Source: Winogradskyella costae
GTDB lineage: Bacteria; Bacteroidota; Bacteroidia; Flavobacteriales; Flavobacteriaceae
Direction: 5' to 3'
Assembly (NCBI RefSeq): GCF_013403865.1
Contig: NZ_JABFDK010000007.1
Coordinates: 62,001 to 126,000, forward strand
Length of the DNA stretch: 64,000 nucleotides
Shown: in pieces, positions 35,954-44,332 of the stretch
How positions within the stretch are numbered: position 1 is the first letter of the stretch
How the letters are laid out: every line of letters starts with the position of its first letter
Program-made: the position numbers and the translations under genes
The notes under the pieces: generated by a model
What the model was told of the DNA's origin: nothing
What the model saw: the letters and a program-made list of their open reading frames with translations, nothing else
The model's database searches: none

Positions 35954-36787
35954 ATGAAGCATTTTTTTATTCTTATTGCATTTTTTGGAGGCTTAGTATT
36001 ATCTGCTCAAGAAAAGACAAATAAACAATCTGAATTAGATTCTATAGCAGCTACAAATGATGTTGATAGCTTTAGTATCGTTGAAGACGTTCCCATATAT
36101 AAAGGTTGTGAAAACAGGGTGACTTATGCTGAAAAAAAGGAATGTGCAAATCAAAAAATTGCTGATTTTTTCAAAGAAAATTATAATACAATACGTCCAA
36201 AAGATTCTGAAGTCTCTTCGGGTAAGGTTAGAGTGTTGGTAACATTTAGTGTTGACGAACAAGCAAATATTGTTGATGGCACAGCAGAAGGCCCAGATAA
36301 ATATTTTGAAAATGAAGCATTGCGTGTTTTAAAATTATTACCTAAATTCTCATCTCCTGGTTATTTTCGAGGAAAAGCAATTAAAGTTCCTTTTTCTATA
36401 CCTTTAGTTCTTTATGTAAACACTAAAAAAGATGAAGTTGTAGACGCCACTTATCCTGTATATAGAGGTTGTCATAAAGAGTTAAGTTTTGAAGAGACTA
36501 AACAATGCACTTCAGATAAAATTATGGATTATATCAAAGTGAGTTTCAACTATGAACTCGCTGATAAAGTATTTCCTACGGAGTTAACGACCCAGTTTCT
36601 AGTAGAGTTTATTATTAATAAAAAAGGTAAAACTGAGCATATAAATGTTAAGGCACACCATAAAGCCATTGCTATAGATGTAATTCAACTTATAAAACGA
36701 ATGCCTAAATTTAAAACGCCAGGAACACGTAATGGTAAACCCATAGCTACAAAATTTAGTGCTTTAGCTACAATTCGGTTGTTATGA
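35954..36787 (+). CDS. Periplasmic protein with two TonB C-terminal-like repeats
   Basis: A 277-residue protein with a signal peptide (MKHFFILIAFFGGLVLSAQ). Two copies of a unit follow: VPIYKGCENRVTYAEKKEC...KI and YPVYRGCHKELSFEETKQC...KI, each continued by a TonB_C-type beta fold (RVLVTFSVDEQANI / FLVEFIINKKGKTEH) and PKFSSPGYFRGKAIKVP / PKFKTPGTRNGKPIATK. Such Bacteroidota proteins resemble TonB periplasmic domains without the membrane anchor; the partner is unknown. It begins 9 bases after thyA. Confidence 0.82.
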   Translation: MKHFFILIAFFGGLVLSAQEKTNKQSELDSIAATNDVDSFSIVEDVPIYKGCENRVTYAEKKECANQKIADFFKENYNTIRPKDSEVSSGKVRVLVTFSVDEQANIVDGTAEGPDKYFENEALRVLKLLPKFSSPGYFRGKAIKVPFSIPLVLYVNTKKDEVVDATYPVYRGCHKELSFEETKQCTSDKIMDYIKVSFNYELADKVFPTELTTQFLVEFIINKKGKTEHINVKAHHKAIAIDVIQLIKRMPKFKTPGTRNGKPIATKFSALATIRLL

Positions 36788-36794
36788 TAAACAA

Positions 36795-36830
36795 AAAAAA
36801 GCATCTCGAACTGAATCGAGATACTTTTAG
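36795..36830. terminator. Terminator between convergent genes
   Basis: ATCTCGA (36803-36809) pairs with TCGAGAT (36816-36822); the A run upstream gives a T run on the minus strand, and ACTTTT follows on the plus strand. Confidence 0.65.
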
Positions 36831-36854
36831 AATGTCTTTTTATTATAGAAAAAT

Positions 36855-37151
36855 CTATAAATTGATTACACAGTTTTCGTCTCCTGCAAATTCGTTAAAT
36901 GCATAAGAATCCGCCGCATCATCATTGATATAAGCACCGTCAACCAAATATCTAAACTCATAAGACGTATCTTTAGCTAAATCTAAAGTGCCTTTAAAAG
37001 TTCCGTTCTTTTGTTTTTTTAATTCAGTAGCTTCAGTATTCCACTCGTTAAAGCTTCCAACAACAGCTACATTTTTTGCCTCTTTTGCAGGAACAGAAAA
37101 TGTTACTTTACAAACAGGTTTAGATTTTAAATACTGTTTTTTAATTGCCAT
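36855..37151 (-). CDS. Stand-alone glycogen-binding/isoamylase N-terminal (E-set, CBM48-like) domain protein
   Basis: A 98-residue protein made almost only of one immunoglobulin-like domain: VTFSVPAKEAKNVAVVGSFNEWN, then FKGTLDLAKDTSYEFRYLVDGAYINDD. This pattern (VxGSFNxW...YEFRYLVDG) is the carbohydrate-binding module found in AMPK beta and branching enzymes. With no signal peptide it is cytoplasmic; binding of glycogen-type glucan is an inference. No glycogen gene is nearby. Confidence 0.82.
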   Translation of the reverse strand: MAIKKQYLKSKPVCKVTFSVPAKEAKNVAVVGSFNEWNTEATELKKQKNGTFKGTLDLAKDTSYEFRYLVDGAYINDDAADSYAFNEFAGDENCVINL

Positions 37152-37450
37152 AATAATAAATTTAGAGAATAGAATTAATTATATAACAAAAATAGAAAAG
37201 ATTTCAGTTCGAATAATTGTTTAAATGCCTAAAAACTAAAGATTTATCGATTTAATAATATTGGGTTCAATTTAGCGTATACAACATAAAATTTTCATGC
37301 TTATTTTAACGGATTAATAATAGAAGATATTAATTATATTCTATTGATTTTCAGTGTTATCGTTTTCGAAAAGAAAAAAATAGAAAACTGCTATAATCTC
37401 ACAATTCTTTTGGTGAAAATAAAGTATCTTTATCTTATTAAATTGCGATT

Positions 37451-38383
37451 ATGTTCGGGAAGAAAAAACAAGTTACTAGTATAGATAAAGATCAATTAGA
37501 GCTGATTGAAAATGCTCAAAAACGTATTAAGCAGAAGAAGCGACTGTATGTGCATTTCGTTATCTTTTTAATTGGTGCTGTCTTTTTAATTTTAGCGAAT
37601 ACGGTTTTAAAAATTGGCGCAAATTTTAAACCAGCTGGTGTTGATTGGTTTGTATATGCAATTTTAGCATGGTTCTTTCTTTTTATTTATCACTTTGTAA
37701 GTGTTTTTGTTACCAATAAATTTATGGGAAAGGATTGGGAGAAACAACAGTTAGAAAAACTGGTAAATCAGCAAGAGGCGCGTATAGATAAGTTAAAACA
37801 GAATTTTATTAAAGAAGAAACTAAAATTGCTCAGACGCAAGCATATACAGAAACAAACAAAAAAGACATCATAGCACAGAAAAAAAAATCTAGTGAGTTA
37901 ACGATCATTGTAGCTGCCGGTGAAGATAATGCTATAGGAAAAGATAACGATTTAATTTGGCATCTTAGTGACGATCTTAAGCATTTTAAGTCTCTTACTA
38001 ATGGACACCACATAATTATGGGGAGGAAGACTTTTGAAAGCTTTCCAAAACCGTTACCAAATCGTACACATATTGTTATTACAAGACAAGAAGATTACAA
38101 AGCACCCAATGGTGTTATTGTCGTTAATTCATTGCACGATGCCTTAGATGCGGCAAGATCGGATAAACAGCCTTTTGTTATCGGAGGAGGCGAAATTTAT
38201 AAACAAGCACTGTCTATAGTTGATAAACTTGAAATAACTCGTGTTCATGCCAAGTTTGAAAATGCTGATACGTTCTTTCCGGAGATTGATGAGCCCAATT
38301 GGCAAGAAGTTAATAGAACAACGCATGATGCTGACGAAAAACATGCGTATGCGTTTTCGTTTATAACATATTTAAAGAAGTAG
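37451..38383 (+). CDS. folA: Membrane-anchored dihydrofolate reductase: 2TM domain fused to DHFR
   Basis: 310 residues. Residues 1-100 form a 2TM domain (membrane segments about 32-53 and 65-88, ending NKFMGKDWEK). A charged, coiled-coil-like linker (about 97-148) leads to a complete DHFR (151-310) with IVAAGEDNAIGKDNDLIWHLSDDLKHFK, HHIIMGRKTFESFP and VIGGGEIYKQAL. DHFR reduces dihydrofolate, here presumably at the cytoplasmic face of the membrane. The DHFR part has no ATG, GTG or TTG of its own near residue 150, so the fusion looks genuine. A run of nine A at 37880-37888 near the junction should still be checked. Confidence 0.88.
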   Translation: MFGKKKQVTSIDKDQLELIENAQKRIKQKKRLYVHFVIFLIGAVFLILANTVLKIGANFKPAGVDWFVYAILAWFFLFIYHFVSVFVTNKFMGKDWEKQQLEKLVNQQEARIDKLKQNFIKEETKIAQTQAYTETNKKDIIAQKKKSSELTIIVAAGEDNAIGKDNDLIWHLSDDLKHFKSLTNGHHIIMGRKTFESFPKPLPNRTHIVITRQEDYKAPNGVIVVNSLHDALDAARSDKQPFVIGGGEIYKQALSIVDKLEITRVHAKFENADTFFPEIDEPNWQEVNRTTHDADEKHAYAFSFITYLKK

Positions 38384-38433
38384 GAACGTTATAACTCGTC
38401 TTTGATATATTATTTCTATAAGTTTCAGAAATA

Positions 38434-38470
38434 AAAAACACCCTAGCTATAACGTAGTTAGGGTGTTTTT
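38434..38470. terminator. Bidirectional terminator
   Basis: Fifteen-base arms (AAAAACACCCTAGCT with AGTTAGGGTGTTTTT, one G-U) around a 7-base loop, between the convergent DHFR and metK genes. Confidence 0.85.
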
Positions 38471-38494
38471 ATGATATCTATTGAATGAAGCTAA

Positions 38495-39784
38495 TTAAAT
38501 TTCAAAAGCAGCTTTTACTTTATCAACATAATCTAACTTTTCCCAAGTAAATAATTCTACATCTAAAGTAATAGGTTCACCATTTGGTTGCTCAAATGAT
38601 TTTGTAACCATTTCATTCTGTCTTCCCATGTGTCCATAAGCTGCAGTTTCACTATATATTGGCTGACGTAATTTTAAACGCTCTTCAATAAAAGCTGGTC
38701 GCATATCAAATAGTTTTTCAACTGTTTTTGCAATTTCACCATCTGTTAAATTAAAATGGCACGTGCCATAAGTATCAATAAAAATTCCCATCGGTTTAGC
38801 AACACCAATAGCATATGAAACTTGCACTAAAACTTGGTCACATAAACCTGCAGCTACTAAATTTTTAGCAATATGTCTCGTAGCATAAGCAGCACTACGG
38901 TCTACTTTACTTGGGTCTTTTCCAGAAAAAGCTCCACCTCCGTGTGCGCCTTTTCCACCGTAAGTGTCTACAATAATCTTACGACCTGTTAAACCAGTAT
39001 CACCATGAGGGCCACCAATTACAAACTTACCGGTTGGATTAATGTGATAGGTAATATCATCATTAAACAATTCTTGAATATGCTCAGGTAACTTAGCAAT
39101 AACTCTAGGAATCAATAGTTCAATGATATCCTTACGAATTTTAGCCAGCATTTCTTCATCAGCAGCTACAATATCAGCTTTAGAATTGGATTTTGGTATT
39201 ACGAAATCGTCGTGTTGTGTTGAAACTACGACTGAGTCTATACGTTGTGGTATGTTATCATCACTATATTCGATGGTAACCTGACTTTTAGAATCTGGTC
39301 TGATATAAGTAATGTCTTTATTTTCGCGACGTACTTCTGCAAGTTCTTTTAAAATTCTATGTGATAAATCTAAAGCCAATGGCATATAATTATCGGTTTC
39401 GTTGGTAGCGTAACCAAACATCATTCCTTGGTCACCAGCACCTTGCTCTTCTTTAGTTGCTCTATCTACACCACGGTTAATTTCTTCTGATTGCTCGTGT
39501 ATAGCAGAAAAAACGCCACAAGAATTACCATCAAACATATAGGCACTTTTTGTGTAACCTATTTTATTAATGGTGTCTCTAGCTATTTTTTGCACATCGA
39601 GGTAGGTGTTCGATTTTACTTCCCCAGCCAGAACAACCTGTCCTGTAGTAACAAGAGTTTCACAAGCAACCTTAGACTCTGAGTCAAAAGCTAAAAAGTT
39701 ATCGATTAGAGCATCACTAATTTGATCTGCTACTTTGTCTGGGTGTCCTTCAGATACACTCTCTGAAGTAAATAAATATGGCAT
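38495..39784 (-). CDS. metK: S-adenosylmethionine synthetase
   Basis: A 429-residue cytoplasmic enzyme making SAM from methionine and ATP. The N-terminus [21 protein letters not shown], the active-site [12 protein letters not shown], and [26 protein letters not shown] block (here ..YATRHIAK) are family signatures. It is somewhat longer than E. coli MetK through an insert near 165-215, typical of Bacteroidota. Its mRNA leader carries a SAM-II-like riboswitch, giving product feedback. Confidence 0.95.
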   Translation of the reverse strand: MPYLFTSESVSEGHPDKVADQISDALIDNFLAFDSESKVACETLVTTGQVVLAGEVKSNTYLDVQKIARDTINKIGYTKSAYMFDGNSCGVFSAIHEQSEEINRGVDRATKEEQGAGDQGMMFGYATNETDNYMPLALDLSHRILKELAEVRRENKDITYIRPDSKSQVTIEYSDDNIPQRIDSVVVSTQHDDFVIPKSNSKADIVAADEEMLAKIRKDIIELLIPRVIAKLPEHIQELFNDDITYHINPTGKFVIGGPHGDTGLTGRKIIVDTYGGKGAHGGGAFSGKDPSKVDRSAAYATRHIAKNLVAAGLCDQVLVQVSYAIGVAKPMGIFIDTYGTCHFNLTDGEIAKTVEKLFDMRPAFIEERLKLRQPIYSETAAYGHMGRQNEMVTKSFEQPNGEPITLDVELFTWEKLDYVDKVKAAFEI

Positions 39785-39859
39785 ATGTCCTATGTTTAGG
39801 TTATATTAAATCTACGGAAAAATTTCAGATTGCTTGGTCGCTAGAGAAGTAGAAAACTT

Positions 39860-39936
39860 ACTGCTTTAGCATTTTTTGTTTCAGCAGAATTTAATTCTGC
39901 GTCAGAGGTTGCAATCAGATCAAATTTTTCCTCTCA
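39860..39936 (-). promoter_or_regulatory. SAM-II-like riboswitch in the metK leader
   Basis: Read on the minus strand: P1 5' arm AGAGG, a loop with TTTGATCTG followed by ATTGCAA, then the P1 3' arm CCTCT, TGA, an extra hairpin GCAGAAT-TAA-ATTCTGC, and AATGCTAAAGCAG. The SAM-II consensus has the same order: P1, UGAUUU..AUUGCAA, P1', UGA, then GUAGCUAAA..GG. The loop CTG can pair with the 3' CAG as the pseudoknot. It ends about 75 bases before the metK ATG. A structure search against Rfam RF00521 would settle it. Confidence 0.75.
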
Positions 39937-40074
39937 ATTTTTGATGATACAAAAGTAGAAAAATTATATGGAATGAAATTTTAATTCATCTTTTTTATGA
40001 ATTTATTAGGTTTTAATGAATTCTGAACTACAATTTAGTCTTCAAGATTTATAAAAAAGTACTAGATTTACATT

Positions 40075-40485
40075 ATGCTTTCAAAGAAAACAAAATACGG
40101 AATTAAAGCCTTGGTACACTTAGCGCGACAGCGAGATCGAATGCCTGTTCAAATTTCTACAATTTCAAAATCAGAGAATATTTCTCAAAAATTTTTGGAA
40201 AGTATATTATTGACTTTGAGAAAAAATGGATTATTAGGGTCTAAAAAAGGTAAAGGTGGTGGGTACTATTTATTAAAGGATCCAAATGAAATTCCTATGA
40301 CAACAGTGATGCGGTTGCTAGAAGGCCCAATCGCAATGGTGCCTTGCGTAAGTTTAAATTTTTACGAAAAATGCGCTGATTGTACAGACGAAGACGCGTG
40401 TGCCGTAAATAAATTAATGTTAAAAGTGCGCGATAATACACTCGAAATATTCCGAAATACTACGTTGGCTGATTTGTCTAATTAG
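40075..40485 (+). CDS. Rrf2-family transcriptional regulator
   Basis: A 136-residue winged-helix regulator (MLSKKTKYGIKALVHLAR, SQKFLESILLTLRKNGLLGSKKGKGGGYYL). Near the C-terminus are Cys residues (VPCVSLNFYEKCADCTDEDACAVN) in a spacing that could ligate an Fe-S cluster or another sensor group, as in IscR. It lies just upstream of the sulfur assimilation genes in the same direction and is the obvious candidate to bind the palindrome at 40561-40583, like CymR in other phyla. Confidence 0.88.
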   Translation: MLSKKTKYGIKALVHLARQRDRMPVQISTISKSENISQKFLESILLTLRKNGLLGSKKGKGGGYYLLKDPNEIPMTTVMRLLEGPIAMVPCVSLNFYEKCADCTDEDACAVNKLMLKVRDNTLEIFRNTTLADLSN

Positions 40486-40549
40486 CATATTCTTATTTTT
40501 TTTAATCTTTTTTTTTGATTTTTTTAGGTGCTATACTAGATTAAATTTA

Positions 40550-40583
40550 TATGTTTGCATTACCCTAGTAAATCTATAGGGTA
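40550..40583 (+). promoter_or_regulatory. Promoter and operator of the sulfur assimilation operon
   Basis: The -7 box TATGTTTG (40550-40557) fits TAnnTTTG. It is followed immediately by the inverted repeat TACCCTA (40561-40567) / TAGGGTA (40577-40583) with a 9-base spacer, overlapping the expected transcription start. That is a repressor position, probably for the neighbouring Rrf2 protein. Confidence 0.65.
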
Positions 40584-40609
40584 AAAGGATTTAGAATTAA
40601 GGACAGAAT

Positions 40610-40829
40610 ATGAATAAGGCATTACAAGTAAATTTGAGTTTGGAAAAAGATGAACATGTTTCTTCTGCCCCTCAAGAAAATATTAAAATAAGTATTGCTA
40701 AAACAATTAGTTGGAGGCTGATAAGCACTTTAACACTTGCATTTACAATAGGGGTATAGAATTAATATCTAAAATGGTACTTTACTTTTTTAAGAACGTA
40801 CTTGGAATAACATAAAATGGGCAAAATGA
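40610..40829 (+). pseudogene. Broken DUF2061 membrane protein gene (two frameshifts, internal deletion)
   Basis: Frame 1 from ATG 40610 gives an N-terminus ending SIAKTISWRLISTLTLAFTIG, then a stop at 40757-40759. Shifting frame at the GGGG continues IELISKMVLYFFKN, and a second shift gives RTWNNIKWAK ending at TGA 40827-40829. Intact DUF2061 proteins run SIAKTISWR..GTLDT..ALxIGxIExxSKMVLYxxHERxWNxIKWGK, so all pieces are present in order but split over three frames. The segment GTLDTxxxSWxxTG is missing. The terminal TGA overlaps an ATG of cysH (ATGA), as expected for the old coupled gene. Such proteins commonly precede cysH in flavobacteria. Confidence 0.8.
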
Positions 40830-41446
40830 TTGATATAGATATAGAAGTTTGGAATAAAAAATTAAGAGATAAAACTCCTGATGAAATTGCTGAATGGGCA
40901 TTAAAGTTATCTGATAATAGAATTGTAACGACAAGTTTCGGAATCTATTCTTCGGTCTTGTTGAGTACAATGTCTAAACTAGATGACGCTATAAGGGTGG
41001 TATGGTGCGATACCTTGTACAACCAACCAACTACATACGACCATGCTTCTAAATTGATAGAAAAGTATAAGCTTAATATTCTAAAGTATCAAAGTTTATA
41101 TACTAGAGAAGAGATTGATTCTACCATAGGATTACCAAGTTTAGAGGATGACAATCATGCGATTTTTTCAGAAGCCGTGAAGCTTGAGCCATTTAGACGA
41201 GCTTTAAAGGAACAGAATCCAGATGTGTGGTTTACTAATATCAGGGTAAGACAAACAGAATATAGAGACAAGAAAAATATTTTAAGTTATAGTAAAGATG
41301 GTATTCTTAAAGTGAGTCCATTTTACTATTGGAGCGATTCGGATTTAGACCAATATATAGAGGACAATAAGTTAGCTAAGAACAGTTATTATTTCGATCC
41401 TATAAAAGCACTTCTCAATAGAGAATGTGGTATACATTTTCAATAA
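40826..41446 (+). CDS. cysH: Phosphoadenylyl-sulfate (PAPS) reductase-like protein
   Basis: 206 residues from ATG 40826, which overlaps the relic TGA of the DUF2061 gene; ATG 40817 would add three. It has RIVTTSFGIYSSVLL (SGG-like PP-loop region), RVVWCDTLYNQ, LEPFRRALK, and ends NRECGIHFQ with the catalytic Cys. The CC...CxxC iron-sulfur motif of APS reductases is absent, as in PAPS-type enzymes. It would reduce PAPS or APS to sulfite with thioredoxin. The partner genes cysD and cysN, which make the substrate, do not follow as they usually do. Confidence 0.85.
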   Translation: MIDIDIEVWNKKLRDKTPDEIAEWALKLSDNRIVTTSFGIYSSVLLSTMSKLDDAIRVVWCDTLYNQPTTYDHASKLIEKYKLNILKYQSLYTREEIDSTIGLPSLEDDNHAIFSEAVKLEPFRRALKEQNPDVWFTNIRVRQTEYRDKKNILSYSKDGILKVSPFYYWSDSDLDQYIEDNKLAKNSYYFDPIKALLNRECGIHFQ

Positions 41447-41455
41447 ATAGAACAG

Positions 41456-43540
41456 ATGCAAAGTTTCAGAACAGAATTAGAAAATCCGGTAGTACAAAAG
41501 GACATCCTAGAATTAGCTCATAAAATTGAACTTTTTCAAAATGGAAAAATCGACGAAGAAAAATTCAGGAGTCTTCGTCTAGCCCGAGGTATTTATGGAC
41601 AACGCCAAGAAGGTGTGCAAATGATTAGAATCAAATTGCCTTATGGTAAAGTGTTGAGTCATCAGTTGCGACGTATTGCTGAAGTATCGGATGAATATTC
41701 TCGAAGCCGATTACATATCACTACACGCCAAGATATTCAGATCCATTACGTGGATATCAATAGAACACCTGAACTTTGGGCAGAATTGGAGCGCGATGAT
41801 GTTACAATTAGAGAAGCTTGTGGTAATACCGTAAGAAACGTTACGGCAAGTGAAACTGCTGGTATTGATATCGATGAACCTTTTGACGTGTCCCCGTATG
41901 CAGATGGCATATTTAAATTCTTTTTACGGAATTCTGTTTGTCAAGAGATGGGAAGAAAGTTCAAAGTGTCGTTTTCAAGTTCAGATGAAGATACAGGATT
42001 ATCGTATATGCACGATTTAGGTTTTATAGCCAAAATTAAAGATGGAGTTAAAGGTTTTAAAGTGCTATTGGGAGGTGGATTAGGATCGCAGCCAAGGCAT
42101 GCCGATTTGTTTTACGAGTTTTTACCATCAGACAAAATTATTCCTTTAATGGAAGGGGTTTTAAGAGTTTTTGATCGCTATGGTGAACGAAAAAGTAGAG
42201 CCAAAGCACGACTTAAATTCTTAATAAAAGATATCGGGTTAGAGGCCTTTAAAACATTAGTTGAAGACGAACAGAATGCGATAGAATTCAAATCAGTTGC
42301 AATTGATACTTCAGGTTATAAAATTTCAAAGCCCGTGTCTGCAACCGCACCAAACGTAGAAATTAAAAATATAGAAGCTTATAATTTATGGAAATCTACC
42401 AATGTCATTCCTCAAAAACAAGAAGGTTATGTGGCTATCGGAATTAAAGTTTTATTAGGTGACTTCTACACTGATAAAGCACGTTTATTGGCCGACTTGG
42501 TAGAGCAATATGCAGCAGGAGAGTTAAGGTTGAGTTTAAGACAAAACATCTTAATCCCTTTTGTGAAAGAAGATTTATTACCTTTTTTCTATACAGAATT
42601 AGAAAAATTAGGCTTCGTTGAAGCGGGTTATAATAAAGCGGTCGATATTACCGCATGTCCAGGAACAGATACTTGTAATTTAGGAATTTCGAGTAGTACA
42701 GGAATTGCAGAAGAATTAGAACGCGTTATTAAAACGGAGTATCCACAATATTTAGAGAACTCTGATTTAGTTATTAAAATCAGTGGCTGTATGAATGCTT
42801 GCGGGCAGCACAATATGGCTAATATTGGTTTTCAAGGAATGTCTATTAGAACCAAAGACAAATTAGTAGCGCCTGCATTGCAAGTGCTTTTAGGTGGTGG
42901 AAACTTAGGGAATGGAAATGCCTATTTCGCTGATAAGGTGGTTAAAATTCCGAGTAGAAGAGGGCCTGAAGCTTTAAGAAGAATCTTAAATGATTATGAA
43001 AAACAGGCTAACGGAAAATTATTTGTCGATTACTATAAAGAACAGGGTGAAAAATATTTTTATCACTTATTAACAGATTTATCAGATACAGAAAATCTTA
43101 CTCAAGAGGATTTTATTGATTGGGGAACAAATGAGCAGTATGTTAAGGCTATCGGAATAGGGGAGTGCGCAGGGGTTGTTATCGATTTAATTGCAACACT
43201 TTTCTTAGAAAGTGACGAGAAAATAGATGAATCAAAAATAGCGTTTAATAATAAAGTTTACTCAAGCGCTATTTATGAAGCGTATCGTTCCATGGTAAAT
43301 TCGGCTAAAGCGATTTTGCTGTCAGAAAATATTAGTACCAATACCCAGGCAGGTATTATTGCACAATTTGATGAGTTGTTTGTAGAAACTAAAAAAATAG
43401 AATTAGGGACCTCTTTTTCGGATCTCATTTACCAGATAAAAGTATTTCCTCCAACAGAAGACTTTGCTAGTAATTATATAAACGCAGCAGAACATTTTTT
43501 AAAAAGTGTAAGAGCTTTTAGAGACGCACAAGTTGCATAA
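41456..43540 (+). CDS. Ferredoxin-dependent sulfite (or nitrite) reductase with C-terminal HEPN domain
   Basis: 694 residues. Two ferredoxin-like/siroheme half-domains repeat; the siroheme and 4Fe-4S ligands are Cys401, Cys407, Cys445 and Cys449 (CPGTDTC, SGCMNACGQH). SRLHITTRQDIQIH is the siroheme-binding Arg block. About 130 C-terminal residues (AIYEAYRSMVNSAKAILLS...AAEHFLKSVRAFRDA) form a HEPN-like helical bundle found on flavobacterial homologues. Six-electron reduction of sulfite to sulfide fits the neighbours: cobA and a siroheme gene make the cofactor; ferredoxin and its reductase supply electrons. Confidence 0.9.
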   Translation: MQSFRTELENPVVQKDILELAHKIELFQNGKIDEEKFRSLRLARGIYGQRQEGVQMIRIKLPYGKVLSHQLRRIAEVSDEYSRSRLHITTRQDIQIHYVDINRTPELWAELERDDVTIREACGNTVRNVTASETAGIDIDEPFDVSPYADGIFKFFLRNSVCQEMGRKFKVSFSSSDEDTGLSYMHDLGFIAKIKDGVKGFKVLLGGGLGSQPRHADLFYEFLPSDKIIPLMEGVLRVFDRYGERKSRAKARLKFLIKDIGLEAFKTLVEDEQNAIEFKSVAIDTSGYKISKPVSATAPNVEIKNIEAYNLWKSTNVIPQKQEGYVAIGIKVLLGDFYTDKARLLADLVEQYAAGELRLSLRQNILIPFVKEDLLPFFYTELEKLGFVEAGYNKAVDITACPGTDTCNLGISSSTGIAEELERVIKTEYPQYLENSDLVIKISGCMNACGQHNMANIGFQGMSIRTKDKLVAPALQVLLGGGNLGNGNAYFADKVVKIPSRRGPEALRRILNDYEKQANGKLFVDYYKEQGEKYFYHLLTDLSDTENLTQEDFIDWGTNEQYVKAIGIGECAGVVIDLIATLFLESDEKIDESKIAFNNKVYSSAIYEAYRSMVNSAKAILLSENISTNTQAGIIAQFDELFVETKKIELGTSFSDLIYQIKVFPPTEDFASNYINAAEHFLKSVRAFRDAQVA

Positions 43541-43550
43541 AACCAATAGT

Positions 43551-44330
43551 ATGACACCAAGATTAACGATAGTAGGCGCAGGTCCAGGAGATGTAGATTT
43601 AATTACTGTAAAAGCAATTAAAGCAATTAAGGCTGCCAATGTTATTTTATATGATGCCCTTGTAAATGTTGATTTACTAGAGTATGCTTCACCAAGTACA
43701 GAATTGATCTTTGTTGGAAAACGAAAGGGGTGTTATGCTTATCAACAAAATCAAATAAATGAATTAATAGTGCAACGCGCTTTAAGATTTGGTCATGTTG
43801 TTCGTTTAAAAGGTGGTGATCCATTCATATTTGGCCGTGGTGCAGAAGAATTGGATTATGCTAAGGAATATGCCATTGAAGTGGCTGTTGTTCCTGGGAT
43901 TTCGTCATCGGCTGCTGTACCAGCATATCAAGGTATTCCATTAACGAAACGAAACGCTGCCGAAAGTTTTTGGGTCATTACAGGAACTACAAAATCTCAT
44001 GAGATTTCTGGGGATATTGCATTAGCCGCAAAATCTACAGCTACTGTAGTTATTTTAATGGGTATGAGTAAACTTTCAGAAATTGTTCAAATTTTTTCTA
44101 AGGAAGGAAAGTCTGAAACTGCTGTTGCCATTATTCAAAATGGGACAAGACCTAATGAAAATGTTGGTATTGGCAAAATGTCTAATATTGAATCGATTGT
44201 TAAAGAACAGCAACTTTCAAATCCAGCAATTATCATCATAGGTGAAGTTGTTAATCAACGTGTAGATCTAACAGATATTTACACCAAAGCTGATTTAGCT
44301 CAATATAAAATACAAAAGCAAATAGCTTAA
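43551..44330 (+). CDS. cobA: Uroporphyrinogen-III C-methyltransferase
   Basis: 259 residues from ATG 43551, 10 bases after the reductase stop; an upstream TTG at 43533 would overlap that gene. It makes precorrin-2 with SAM, the first siroheme step. Seen: LTIVGAGPGDVDLITVKA, VILYDALVNVDLL, VRLKGGDPFIFGRG, VPGISSSAAVPAYQGIPLTKR and VILMGMSKL. It supplies the sulfite reductase cofactor together with the next gene. Confidence 0.93.
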   Translation: MTPRLTIVGAGPGDVDLITVKAIKAIKAANVILYDALVNVDLLEYASPSTELIFVGKRKGCYAYQQNQINELIVQRALRFGHVVRLKGGDPFIFGRGAEELDYAKEYAIEVAVVPGISSSAAVPAYQGIPLTKRNAAESFWVITGTTKSHEISGDIALAAKSTATVVILMGMSKLSEIVQIFSKEGKSETAVAIIQNGTRPNENVGIGKMSNIESIVKEQQLSNPAIIIIGEVVNQRVDLTDIYTKADLAQYKIQKQIA

Positions 44331-44332
44331 CT

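Noticed and set aside
36795..36830. Possible regulatory palindrome ATCTCGA-N6-TCGAGAT
   Set aside because: It lies between convergent gene ends and next to a long A run, so a terminator explains it better than an operator.
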